Assembly: GCA_964036275.1 (NCBI GenBank)
Contig: OZ038439.1
Coordinates: forward strand, 13,993,095 to 14,057,094
Direction of reading: 5' to 3'
Source of the DNA: Litoditis marina
Lineage: Eukaryota > Nematoda > Chromadorea > Rhabditida > Rhabditidae
DNA: 64,000 nt
In this document: piece after piece, positions 32,701-41,769 of the stretch
How the letters are laid out: each line of letters begins with the position of its first letter
How positions within the stretch are numbered: position 1 is the stretch's first letter
Made by a program: the position numbers and the translations under genes
The notes under the pieces: model-generated
What the model saw: the letters and a program-made list of their open reading frames with translations, nothing else
What the model was told of the DNA's origin: nothing
Database searches by the model: none

Positions 32701-35039
32701 ATAGTTCGTGCTATAGAAGATTTTGAATCATAGACGTGTGTCCGTACACAGCAAAATTTGAGATATACAGTACCCTCCCGCCTCTCCGTGGGCGGCGACC
32801 TATTTAGCAGCGTCAGTCCTAGCGTCATAGTTCTCATGGTACGAACCCATTAACATCACAAGAAGAGTTGAATTCTGAAAATTTCACTTCTACAAACACT
32901 TTATATATGAAACTGTCGTTATTTCTGTGATAGTATTAGTTTACCAATGATTTGCCCTCGTAGCAAGCGCACGATAACGAACAGCAAAACACTCGAACTT
33001 TGTAGAAATCAGCCGCAGTCAAACTATGATTACTGCATATATTTTCGAGCGGAAAAAATAACCGCTTGGCTTGTTGGTTTCTCTTATAGTTCCAATGACA
33101 GGATGTGACCAGTTAGATTGTCTACACGATGGTTATACCAATCCGAACAATTGCAACACGTGTATTTGCGCCGATGCATGGACTGGGGACCACTGTGAAA
33201 CAAGGTGACTTACAGAGGAGTAACACATCTGTGTTGTACGATGATGTTCACAGTCATTACGAGTCGAGTAGCCAAAGGAAAAACAGTCCAATCTAACTAC
33301 AAATAGAGGTTAAACAGAATTTTCCAGTTTTCGTTCCGGAAGATTCTACAGGTTACGTATAATCTAGAAGGGCACCAACAATTCTGTTTTTCATTGCGCG
33401 TGAGATGAGTAATAGGTGTAGTTCTGTTCCATTACTTCTGAAACAAAACATGGTATATGTCTTCATGTGGCCAAGCACGTCAGTTTTTATTGGTGAATGT
33501 CGTGACTTTTATGGATTATCTTAATTTTTCCATCAATGAGTCCAGATCGCCCGGACGTGGACCGCAAGTGGCGACAAACATGTGTGGAGATGAGCTCACG
33601 GTGAGAAACAGACAAACACCATAGAGGATTCTCTGGGGAACACTGGAGTTTGACTCTTCCCCCTCTCCGCCTCCCACTATTTTTTTTGGTTTGTTTCATT
33701 CCCACTGAGGCCCATTGGCATCGTGCCAAGATTTTTGGATGGCTATTTCTAAAAGATATGAGATTTTTTTAGCGATTTGCAGTTCGTTGAAAACTTCAAA
33801 GTGGTTGAAAATCGTTTGGAATGTTGTTTGCTGCCAAATCTCAGTGGGAATTACTGCGACCGTACGAGTTGTAAATGTTCCAAAGACTTAGAATAGAATA
33901 GAATAGAATAGAATGTTTATTCGCGATTGAACACGTGTCTTTCCACATTGGTATATGTGGCACTACAAACTATGATTGTAAATTTAGGAGAAAGAATTAA
34001 ATGTAGAGTATTGTTCACTCTGTTACGCGCTCGATGTATAATACGCATTGTTGCAGTACTGCACAATTGAAACGATGATTGTACCAGGAAGTTTGTAGAA
34101 CAATACTGATGTACTTGTGTGATGATGTTCTCTTCTTTCCGAATGATTTGAAGTACTGCACAATTGAAACGCAGTACTGCACAATTGAAACGATGATTGT
34201 ACCAGGAAGTTTGTAGAACAATACTGATGTACTTGTGTGATGATGTTCTCTTCTTTCCGAATGATTTGAAGTATGACCAAATCGTTTTTTTCCAGCCAAC
34301 CAGCGAATGGCAGACTGTGCAGGTTGAAGTTGGAGAGAACATTCGGAGACAGAAGGACATTCAGGATGAATGTTTCTGGACTATCCAGGTTAGACACTCG
34401 AACAATCATGAAACAATTGACAAATTCTTTGGTGTTTCAGGAATGTTCGAAGACTTATTCGAGATGAACGAATAACCGTTTCTTTTTAATACTCTACAAA
34501 GACTATGTCGGATAATGGAAACAACTATTATTTATAATTGGATTTATACTGTCGACGTCTGAAAGATAAATACGAAAAGTGAAACTGACTTACTTTAGAT
34601 GGACGACCAGTCCGAAACGAAGGTTGAACTTAAAGTAACCAATGTCAATATGGAATACTCGGGTCATTGTTCCACGACCGGGGGTCAAATCTACATCAAC
34701 AACAACTCGAGATCCAATCCCATTACGTGAGTGTTCATTGACGTCGGCGAGAAACATCTCATTTATCGAAACCTGGTTTCCGGGAGCTGGTTTTCTCTGG
34801 AAGTTCACTCATGTATGCCGTTTACAGTGAGGAAAACAGAAGAAAAACTTTCCACTTTGAACCATTTTTCTAACTTGAAAATTAAACAAACCCGTCAGAA
34901 TGAACCATATTCCAGGTTCTGTTCCGCCGGTGATTACGCGGTCAACAGCACAATTGTGTCCAAAGGAACCACTGTTATTCGCGGATTCAGTGCCTACAAA
35001 AGATCCAAATTCGACGTCGAGTACAGAATCGCTCCTTGA
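26793..35039 (+). CDS. Astacin metalloprotease D (NAS-type, EGF and CUB)
   Basis: 15 exons, 489 residues: 26793-26870, 27746-27877, 28977-29072, 29360-29507, 30000-30093, 30418-30508, 30692-30759, 31086-31149, 31964-32027, 32183-32314, 33102-33204, 33546-33600, 34296-34388, 34599-34726, 34916-35039. Signal peptide 1-16; F-E-G-D aspartate switch at the exon 3/4 junction; R-K-K-R before the catalytic domain; zinc signature HEIAHTLGFVHE (219-230); Met-turn SVMHYG (272-277); EGF-like module (GCD/RCD...GDHC); CUB. The first protease half departs from the family: the usual G-C-W-S reads G-C-K-S, with Lys-rich residues after it. Closest to gene F. Introns hold a tRNA-like repeat, a 442-bp element, a 110-bp MITE and G/C runs, making it one of the longest genes here. 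A second acceptor at 33089/33090 would add four residues. Confidence 0.92.
27513..27716 (-). repeat. tRNA-like repeat, copy 3
   Basis: Minus-strand copy ending (left) GTAGTGAGTGCC and starting (right) with the complement of GGCGACGACTATA. The B box GGTTCGATCCC and A-box-like GTGCAGTGGTTAGC are both clear. It lies 30 bases before exon 2 of gene D. Confidence 0.75.
28040..28315. repeat. GGTAACCGGTTTT-type foldback simple repeat
   Basis: Dense repeats of GGTAACC, ACCGGTT and GGTTACC with inverted symmetry, starting near GTAACCGGATTTTT and ending near AAAAACCCGGTTA. It lies in intron 2 of gene D. It resembles in style the simple-repeat-filled MITEs but lacks the TAGGGTTGTTAG ends. Confidence 0.65.
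28397..28838. mobile_element. About 440-bp TIR element (TAGTTCGTTTCAACCATCGA)
   Basis: Left end TTAGTTCGTTGCAACCATCG and right end CGATGATTGAAACGAACTAT are inverted. Same family as 43916-44350, with shared internal blocks GGGCGGAGTCAATTGTGT, GCACCCACAAGCAG-like and CTGGCAAGCTGCCA. No open frame. It lies in intron 2 of gene D. Confidence 0.78.
31188..31304. mobile_element. 110-bp foldback MITE, copy 2
   Basis: Same family as 6369-6480: ACGATTATGTGGTCCAAT on the left and GGTCCACATAATCGTCCTG on the right, around a CTTTAAACTGCAATACA inner pair. It lies in intron 8 of gene D. Confidence 0.75.
31670..31900. repeat. G-run / C-run repeat
   Basis: A 16-base G run (31675-31690), a 13-base C run (31747-31759) and an 11-base G run (31872-31882) alternate with segments also seen at 6063-6260 (AACGGAGCCATGTTAC, GGCAATCTTTAACAAT). 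It lies in intron 8 of gene D, just before exon 9. Confidence 0.75.
32610..32805 (-). repeat. tRNA-like repeat, copy 4
   Basis: Minus-strand copy in intron 10 of gene D. The B-box region reads GTTTCGATTCC, one change from the others, and the TATACAGTACCCTCCCGCC block is intact. Confidence 0.7.
33698..33853. mobile_element. Foldback MITE (ATTCCCACTGAG), copy 2
   Basis: ATTCCCACTGAGGCCCATTG on the left is inverted in CCAAATCTCAGTGGGAAT on the right. Same family as 2075-2273 and 45511-45713. It lies in intron 12 of gene D. Confidence 0.7.
33889..34275 (-). repeat. GAATA microsatellite and a direct repeat of about 97 bp
   Basis: GAATA is repeated five times at 33889-33913, next to TGTTTATTCG, which on the minus strand reads as an AATAAACA-type end followed by (TTCTA)n, as in the tail of a non-LTR retroelement. 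Just beyond, the segment ACAATTGAAACGATGATTGT...GAATGATTTGAAGTA is present twice in direct orientation (about 34064-34155 and 34181-34273). It lies in intron 12 of gene D. Confidence 0.6.
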
Positions 35040-35520
35040 GATTCAGATTCGAAATGAACATTACTCTGCTGTCGTTCTAATTTTTTTCAATCGTTCGAAT
35101 GAAACAGTTGCACCGAAGCGGATACAACTTTCCTGAAATGACTCATATTAACCTATACCATCAGTAAAATGGAAGAAAAACTAGGAAATGGAGAGTGTTA
35201 TACAAACACACGATGCTTGTATAAACAAGCGCAACTTATTGCTGATGCTGGGTTACTTTTATATTCAATAAAGAGAGTCCAGGGGAGAGAGGAATGAAAA
35301 AAAGGAAGAATTGTGAGGGAGAAATTCATTTGCACTGTTGGAACTCCCAGATTGCCTGTTACAAACATTAGTTACCTTGACAGGGCAGTTACCACATGTC
35401 AAACAGGATGCCCTTATTGATATATGTTTTAGTTATCCCAGTGAGACTATTTTAAGAAACTCAGTTGGAAGATGGAGAGACAAGATTTCAGTTGTACAAA
35501 GATAGTATTGATAAGTATAA

Positions 35521-36090
35521 AAAAACGATGTAAGGTGAGAGACGATTAGCTTTTGAGATTGAACTGCATAGAATATAGAAAAGGAGGACAATAACTCGAT
35601 CGAGAGGGAAAAAAATCTAATCTCGCAGTTTTCATGGGTCAAAAACATGTTTGTATTCCACTCAAATAAAAACTTACAGCAAAAAAACATTAGATGAAAC
35701 GTCGTAATAAGACAATTTCTCATCACTGATTCAAAACTGATAACAGAACAGAGTACACTAGATATTTATTGAATATTCATGTAAAGTTAGCATTCTAATA
35801 GCATAAGTGTGCACTTTGTCGTTTCACGTTTCCGAGTTCTGCTGTGTTTGACTGTGTTTCACGTGACTGTGCGATTGACTGACAGTATAGCTGATTTTTG
35901 TTTCAGATACGTTTTTAGTGTAAGCGGAATGTTCTTAAACCCCTTCTTTATTGAATCAGTGCGTCAGGATGATCATGAAAATTGCGAGATTAGATGTTTT
36001 ATTTCCCTCTTGAGTTATTGTCCTCCTTTTCTATATTCCATGCAGTTCAATTTCAAAAGCTAATCGTCTCTCATTTTACATCGTTTTTTT
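35521..36090. repeat. Inverted repeat with arms of about 118 bp
   Basis: Arm 35521-35638 (CGATGTAAGGTGAGAGACGA...) is the complement of arm 35972-36090 (...TCGTCTCTCATTTTACATCG) with moderate divergence; the loop of about 330 bases contains the dispersed repeat at 35787-35885. No target duplication was found. Confidence 0.75.
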
Positions 36091-36289
36091 CATACAAAAT
36101 GTCCTAATTTTCTATATTTCCGAAGGAAATAATGAATTATTGAAGATTCTTTCAACGTAACAATTAATATATTAATTAAGTTGATTTGCAGAACATTAAC
36201 TGCGTTACAATTTTGGTTAGTAAGCTTTCTCTCCAAACCATAATCAATCCTTGATTTCGGGCAACGCACGTGTGCTGCCGGCCATTACT

Positions 36290-36376
36290 TTTTCTGTCTG
36301 TGACGATTTGGCTCAGTCGGCAGAGCAGCGCACTACAGCCCAGTAGGCAGAGGGTTCGAATCCCTTCACGGACATC
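36290..36376 (+). other. tRNA-like sequence (probable tRNA-derived repeat)
   Basis: A-box-like TGGCTCAGTCGGC and B box GGGTTCGAATCCC lie at tRNA-like spacing, and GTCTGTG can pair with CACGGAC as an acceptor stem. But about eight bases, not two, separate that stem from the D arm, and no good 5-bp anticodon stem forms. I therefore call it tRNA-derived rather than a working tRNA. Confidence 0.5.
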
Positions 36377-37226
36377 ATATTTGTTTTTGTTCGATTAACC
36401 TTTTTATGGAGTCAGGATCTCTACAGATTAACACAATTGCTTTTCCAATTTATTTTAATCTATTCAAACTACAAAAAAGCGAAACAACAGATCACTGCGC
36501 ACCCTCCACACATCTAGAAGTAATTGTCAAAGCAGCTAAGCGCAATGTTTCCAGGGCCATAAAATGGCTTGATGTTGACCGATTGGTCCAAGACTTCAGA
36601 TTTACACATAACTCTGATGTTTCTAACTAGATTCCAAATTTCAGACGAATCGGTTAAATTCGTCGGTTTTGCGGCCGCCGCGCCACGCGGCCGCTGTCGG
36701 AAGCCAATTTTTTTTAAAACGATTTTTAGAATAACTGTAGATCACTTATCGCACATCAAACATCGAATATCTCAATGATAGCGCCTTTCCTCCCCTATCT
36801 ATCTCTATCAAAATCTCCAAAATCCGTTCAGGAGTTTTTGAGAAATAGACATAAAACCACTTTTGAAGGTCCGCAATATTGTGATCAAAAACTAATCTGC
36901 GCAGCCCTCCGCGTTTCGCGCGATGATTAGTGAGTCAGCTGAGTGCAAGAGGAGGGTCAGAAAATGAACGCACAATCTGTCATTTCAAATATGACCACAA
37001 ATCGTTTTGCAAAACCAGTGCTGAGAAAAAGGTGTGATTCTCAGCTATCAGATCGATATAACCAGAAAAAACGAACCAAACTATGTTTCAAGCTTTCAAG
37101 TGGTTTTATCGGTGGATTATTTTGATAGTTATGTAGAATAGTTTGTTTCTGAACAGACAGAGTTTCGTCCATTCATTTTAATATGTTTCAAAATGTGCAA
37201 CAGGTGTTTTCTATGAGAAAATTGCA

Positions 37227-37233
37227 TACAAAA
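37227..37233 (+). promoter_or_regulatory. TATA-like box of astacin E
   Basis: TACAAAA lies 36 bases before the ATG, the same position and context as in gene C. Confidence 0.5.
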
Positions 37234-37262
37234 GGGGGTCGTGAAATTTATTCTCATCCAAA

Positions 37263-40200
37263 ATGAAACTTCTCTGCGTTTTGTGTCTTTTCTTTCTTTT
37301 GGCTGAAGCCAGAAGACTGTCTAAGGAACGAGATGCTCAGGTTGGTGATTTGGTGGTTTTACGTTAGTTTGTTCAAAAATTATAATAGATCTATATTGAT
37401 CACTTCTAGTTCATTTTTTGATCACGAGTATTTCTGGTTAATGAGAGGCTCGCATAGCGGATTGTTATAGTTTCTACTTTTGAACTGCATCACGGATAGA
37501 GTCGTGTTTTGGATTCATAAGTTTAAAAAAATGTTTTTGTTAATTATCGATTTTCCAGATCCGAGCCATGTTGTCGGGCGGAAATTCCGATGGAGACATG
37601 GATAAAATCAAGGCCGGACTGAAAAAACTGAACCGGAAAATGCAGAGATCACTCCACTCAAAAAACAACAAAAGAGCTCAGAAACTCATTGTGAGCTAGT
37701 TTCGAGATTCTCTACAAACCAATAAGATGAAATAATTGGGTAAATGAAATAGCCAGATTCACTTCGCGCTGAAGAAAGTTAGAAAATAGGTGAATTTTCT
37801 TGGTAGAACATGAAAAATCATGTAGGAATCACGTATCTCACCAAAAACTGGTGAATTCCTTCCCGAACCGACTCTTCCCGAACCAAAACCAAACCGATTC
37901 TTCCCGAACCAGTTGGTTCGTTATAGAACAGAACTAAATTCAGGCCAACAAAGTTAGAACCGAACCAATTTATGTAATTAATGCTGCAATTGGTCGACTG
38001 CTTAACGTTTATTTGGGGTTGGTTCGGTATCATGTCGGTTTGAGTACGCAAACGGTTCGGTTCCTTACCGAATCAACTGGTTCGGGAAGAATCGGTCCGG
38101 TTTTGGTTCGGGAAGAGTCGGTTCGGGAAGAAATTTGCCCCAACAATTTGATCGGATTCCAGGAAAAACAACCAAAATCCACTGAAAATGACCCAGCTCC
38201 GGAAGAAAGTATTGCGGCTATCAATGAAAGAGAAGGAGTCAGCGAGTATCTCTTCCAGGTAATCAATAAACTATAATTATCGACCAATCGAGCTATTTAA
38301 CACAAAACCCTTGTAATAACATGCAACTTTTAGATTCAGATAACTTACAAAACCAGAAACTCCATTAATTTGAAATTCAGGGAGACGTGAACCTTAACCC
38401 GGACCAACTCGATCTACTGGTAGTAGATGAATCCAGCAGAGACAAAAGAATGGCAGAAATTGGAAAGGACTACGGAAAATGGGACATCTCGAAAACAATC
38501 AAATACAAAATCAGCAGCAGTTTCGATGGTATTCTTTTTGAACCGAATTATTTACTCAAAACGAAATTGACATACAACTGCACGATATGAACTCAATTCG
38601 GAGATTTACTATGATTAAACTGATTTCAACAATTGCAATACTTGGAAAGTGAAATTAGTGAGTACATTATTTCGAAAAAGAACTGATCATTCCAACTTGG
38701 AGAGTCTAAGTTCATACTTATGGTGAAACCCTATCTGTCCTGGCCCCTGTATTTATGCTTCTCTATCAATTTGTTTACTCCTTCTTTTTTCAGCTAAAGG
38801 CCAGGAAGCCATCAGAGTTGGAGCAGATATATTGAACCAGAAAACTTGTCTCCGATTCGAAGAAAACAACTACGAATACGACATTTCGTGAGTGAAGTTG
38901 CAAATCAAAATATCAGCTACATCTGTTCTACGCTCTTCTTAAAATAGAGCGCGAAACTTCTCCCTTACATAGAACGAGAAAATTCAAAGTACTTTTTAAA
39001 TACACAATATTTGAAATGTACCGAACCATCTACATCTGAAAAAAATTGAAGTATACCCAATTTCAGGTTCATTTCGGCGGGAGGTTGCTGGTCGAAATTC
39101 GGAAAACAAGATACGGGATATCAGAATATATCGCTCGGAAACGGATGTGAGCATGTGAGTTTGCATTTCAGCTTTGTGAATTCATATTCCGAATTGAGTT
39201 TGAGAAAACGGTAACAAAGCTAGATAGAACTTTCCGTTTCACCTAAAAAGATGAACACAATTTCTTCAGACCTCGACAGTCATCCACGAAATTGCCCATG
39301 CTCTCGGATACGTACACGAACAGTCCAGGGTAGATAGGTGAGTTCAATTATTGTTGTTTCCATTACAGTAATATATTTTCAGAAGTGTTCATTTGTTATT
39401 GTTTTTTTATCTAAACTTGTTTCACAGGGATGATTATATTGTCATTAACAACGAGCGAATTGGCCCGGATGGAGCTGGACAGTTCAATAAGGTCAGGCTT
39501 TTCATTTTTCCAGTCCGATTGTCTTATTTTCTGGTAGTTGGTAGTGTCTTCATTCTTAGTAGTGTATTTATTTTCGAAATTTAAAGAAAGTAACAACAGT
39601 TACATGTTTCCAGATATCGCTTATCACTGGATATCCCCAGGAGTACGATTTTGGCAGCGTCATGCACTATGGAGCGTGTGAGTTCATGTTATTATCCGGT
39701 ATTTTTCGAGAGAAAATAAAAAATTCTCGAGCTATAGTAATCAAAGCTGGAAAGAATACGAATTGAATCGATTGCAATGGTTTTCAGATGACTTTGGAAT
39801 CAGTGCCAAGGAACCCGTTATGGTGGCTCTCAATCCGTTGTACCAAAAAACGATGGGAACCAAGAATCCCCAACTTCTAGATTTTCTGATGATCAACGAC
39901 TACTATGGATGCTCAGCAAGTACGCACTAATTCCTCATTAATAATGTTTGTTCTGGTCATGTAAACGTCGAACTTTCATTGAAAACGCTATTTTTTTGCT
40001 ACAACAACTTATATTCGCTTTGCTAAAATCTTTTTTTATTGCTAAAATCATCAGTTCAAAAATGTGATCGAGACCGGAAGAATATCTTAGCTTACATATA
40101 ACATAGTATTCAATTAGGAATGAATTCGAACATAACTGTAAACCTTACCGACCCTGCAGGATGTCCCCACCGCCAATGTGAGCATGGCGGAGTTGCTCAT

Positions 40201-41370
40201 CCGAACAACTGCGATACTTGTCTCTGTGCCAATGCATGGACTGGCGATAGATGTCAACACAGGTGAGGCTCACATACATCTTTTATCACTACGTGAGATT
40301 TTGACCAATAAATGGTTTATGTTGGCTGAGAGCAGGAAAAGAACAATGTTGTTTCGGCGATGTCAAAAAGAGGTAAACGTGTTCATTCAGCATTTGATGA
40401 ACGATTCTCACTTATTTTATGAACGATTTCATAGAAAAATGAATCAGAGTAGGTAATGTATCCCTACCCCATCGTCTGATTTTCAGAGGTCCCGGCAATG
40501 CACCTCAAGTGGCTACAGGAAACTGCGGAGCCAGTCTCACGGTATGGCAAGATCAACACGGTTTCTACTGTTCAATTGTGGCAGTATTATTGTGGAAAAA
40601 TGGCGCAAAACAGGCAAATGATCCTCAAAAGTTAAGTAGCAGTGGTACAATTTTTTCCAGCCTACTAGCCAATGGAAGAGTGTCGACATTGAAGTTGGGG
40701 TAAAAGACTACCACCAGATTCCCCACATATACGAATGTTTTTGGACTATTCAGGTTGGTTTTCGAATTTCATAGTTCATTGGTATGTCTGAAAACCGAAA
40801 ATATCACTTTTAAAACGTGCTGTGTTTTTGACTTTGACATGTAAACAAATACTGACAAGACTTTCTCTCTCTACAGTTCCAGTGCAAGAAATCGGAACAT
40901 TCTATACATGTTCTGAAAAAAAACCAAAACATAGCATCTTCACTATTCCAGCCGTCTTCCCCCGGTCAACGTCTCGAACTACAAGTGACTTCCGTGAACA
41001 TGGACTACTCTTCCAAATCCTGTTTCTTCGAGGGAGGTCAAATATACATCAACGACAATTCGGCATCGAACCCAATCAGGTGAAAACTACTGAGCTATGT
41101 ATTTGAATTGAAACTGTAGTTTGTGGTTCGATTTATTATCAGTCAAAACTAAGAAGTTCTCTGTGCACGAAAAAATAATTGCTCAACCGCTTCTTATTCG
41201 TAATAATTGTGCGTTTTTGCTTGAAATAGGACAAATCGGTTTGTTTCAGTTTCTGCTCTGAATCGGATATCGTTGGCACAATGATAAATTCGACAGGAAC
41301 AGCAGTTATTCGTGGATTCGCAAAGTACAATCGAGCCAAGTTCACCGTTCAGTACAGAATCGCACAGTGA
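37263..41370 (+). CDS. Astacin metalloprotease E (near-identical to C)
   Basis: 15 exons, 487 residues: 37263-37340, 37559-37690, 38163-38258, 38381-38528, 38794-38887, 39067-39154, 39270-39337, 39428-39491, 39614-39677, 39788-39919, 40160-40262, 40487-40541, 40661-40753, 40952-41079, 41250-41370. Every exon has the same length as in gene C and only scattered differences, for example F for V in the signal peptide, S for F in exon 3, and W-K for W-Q in exon 13. Signal peptide, F-Q-G-D switch, R-D-K-R site, HEIAHALGYVHE (218-229), SVMHYG, EGF-like module and CUB are all intact, so it should be an active secreted protease. Introns are far less alike than exons. Intron 2 has its own simple-repeat foldback. 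It is the most compact gene of the array. Confidence 0.94.
37857..38135. repeat. TTCCCGAACC foldback in intron 2 of gene E
   Basis: CTTCCCGAACCGACTCTTCC at the left end faces GGAAGAGTCGGTTCGGGAAG at the right. The interior continues the same unit and its complement. It is related in sequence but not in position to 19375-19570. Confidence 0.75.
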
Positions 41371-41731
41371 TATGTGATCATTTCGGGGAATAGATAAAGT
41401 CATTTTGTTTTGTGGATAGTTTTCAAGAATTTAATGTACTCAACATATGATGGGAAGATATGTTATCTACAAAAAAGTGATTTACAAACTCACCATGCTT
41501 CTGAAACTTGCAGAAAACACGATAAAACGAGCTTTCATTCAAAACTGTGTCGTATTGTATCTCATTGTTACCATTTGATTGCTTTGCACTTTGCTAGAAG
41601 AAATGTTACCATTGTTCGCATTTCTAATACTGAACTACTTTTCTATAGGACTCTTTCACACTAAATCGACTCTGAATAAACTTCAACGTTTCAATTCCTT
41701 TGTGGGACAAATTATATTAGCTTTTCTCAGG

Positions 41732-41738
41732 TATAAAA
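41732..41738 (+). promoter_or_regulatory. TATA box of astacin F
   Basis: TATAAAA lies 38 bases before the ATG of gene F, the same distance as in gene D, with the shared GGAGTTTCATATCC leader. The whole spacer from gene E (41371-41769) is only about 400 bases. Confidence 0.7.
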
Positions 41739-41769
41739 CAGGACAACGGGATGGAGTTTCATATCCGAA

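Larger units (their letters stand above)
35040..37226. other. Spacer between astacins D and E
   Basis: Candidate poly(A) signal AATAAA for gene D at 35268-35273. Then a large inverted repeat (35521-35638 with 35972-36090), a GTTAGCATTC repeat between its arms, and a tRNA-like element at 36290-36376. From about 37000 the sequence matches the region upstream of gene C. I see no exon. Confidence 0.5.

Noticed and set aside
33090..33101. Earlier acceptor for exon 11 of astacin D (adds I-P-M-T)
   Set aside because: The acceptor after CCAATGACAG gives an exon of 103 bases, exactly the size in A, C, E and F, so it is preferred. Use of the earlier site is possible.
33917..34409. Overlapping minus-strand frames of 94-147 codons in intron 12 of gene D
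   Set aside because: They arise because the direct repeat of about 97 bases is open in several frames; the frames repeat the same peptide in different phases and match no family known to me.
36300..36372. Functional tRNA gene
   Set aside because: A and B boxes are present, but the distance between acceptor and D stems is too long and the anticodon stem does not pair. Kept only as a tRNA-like sequence.
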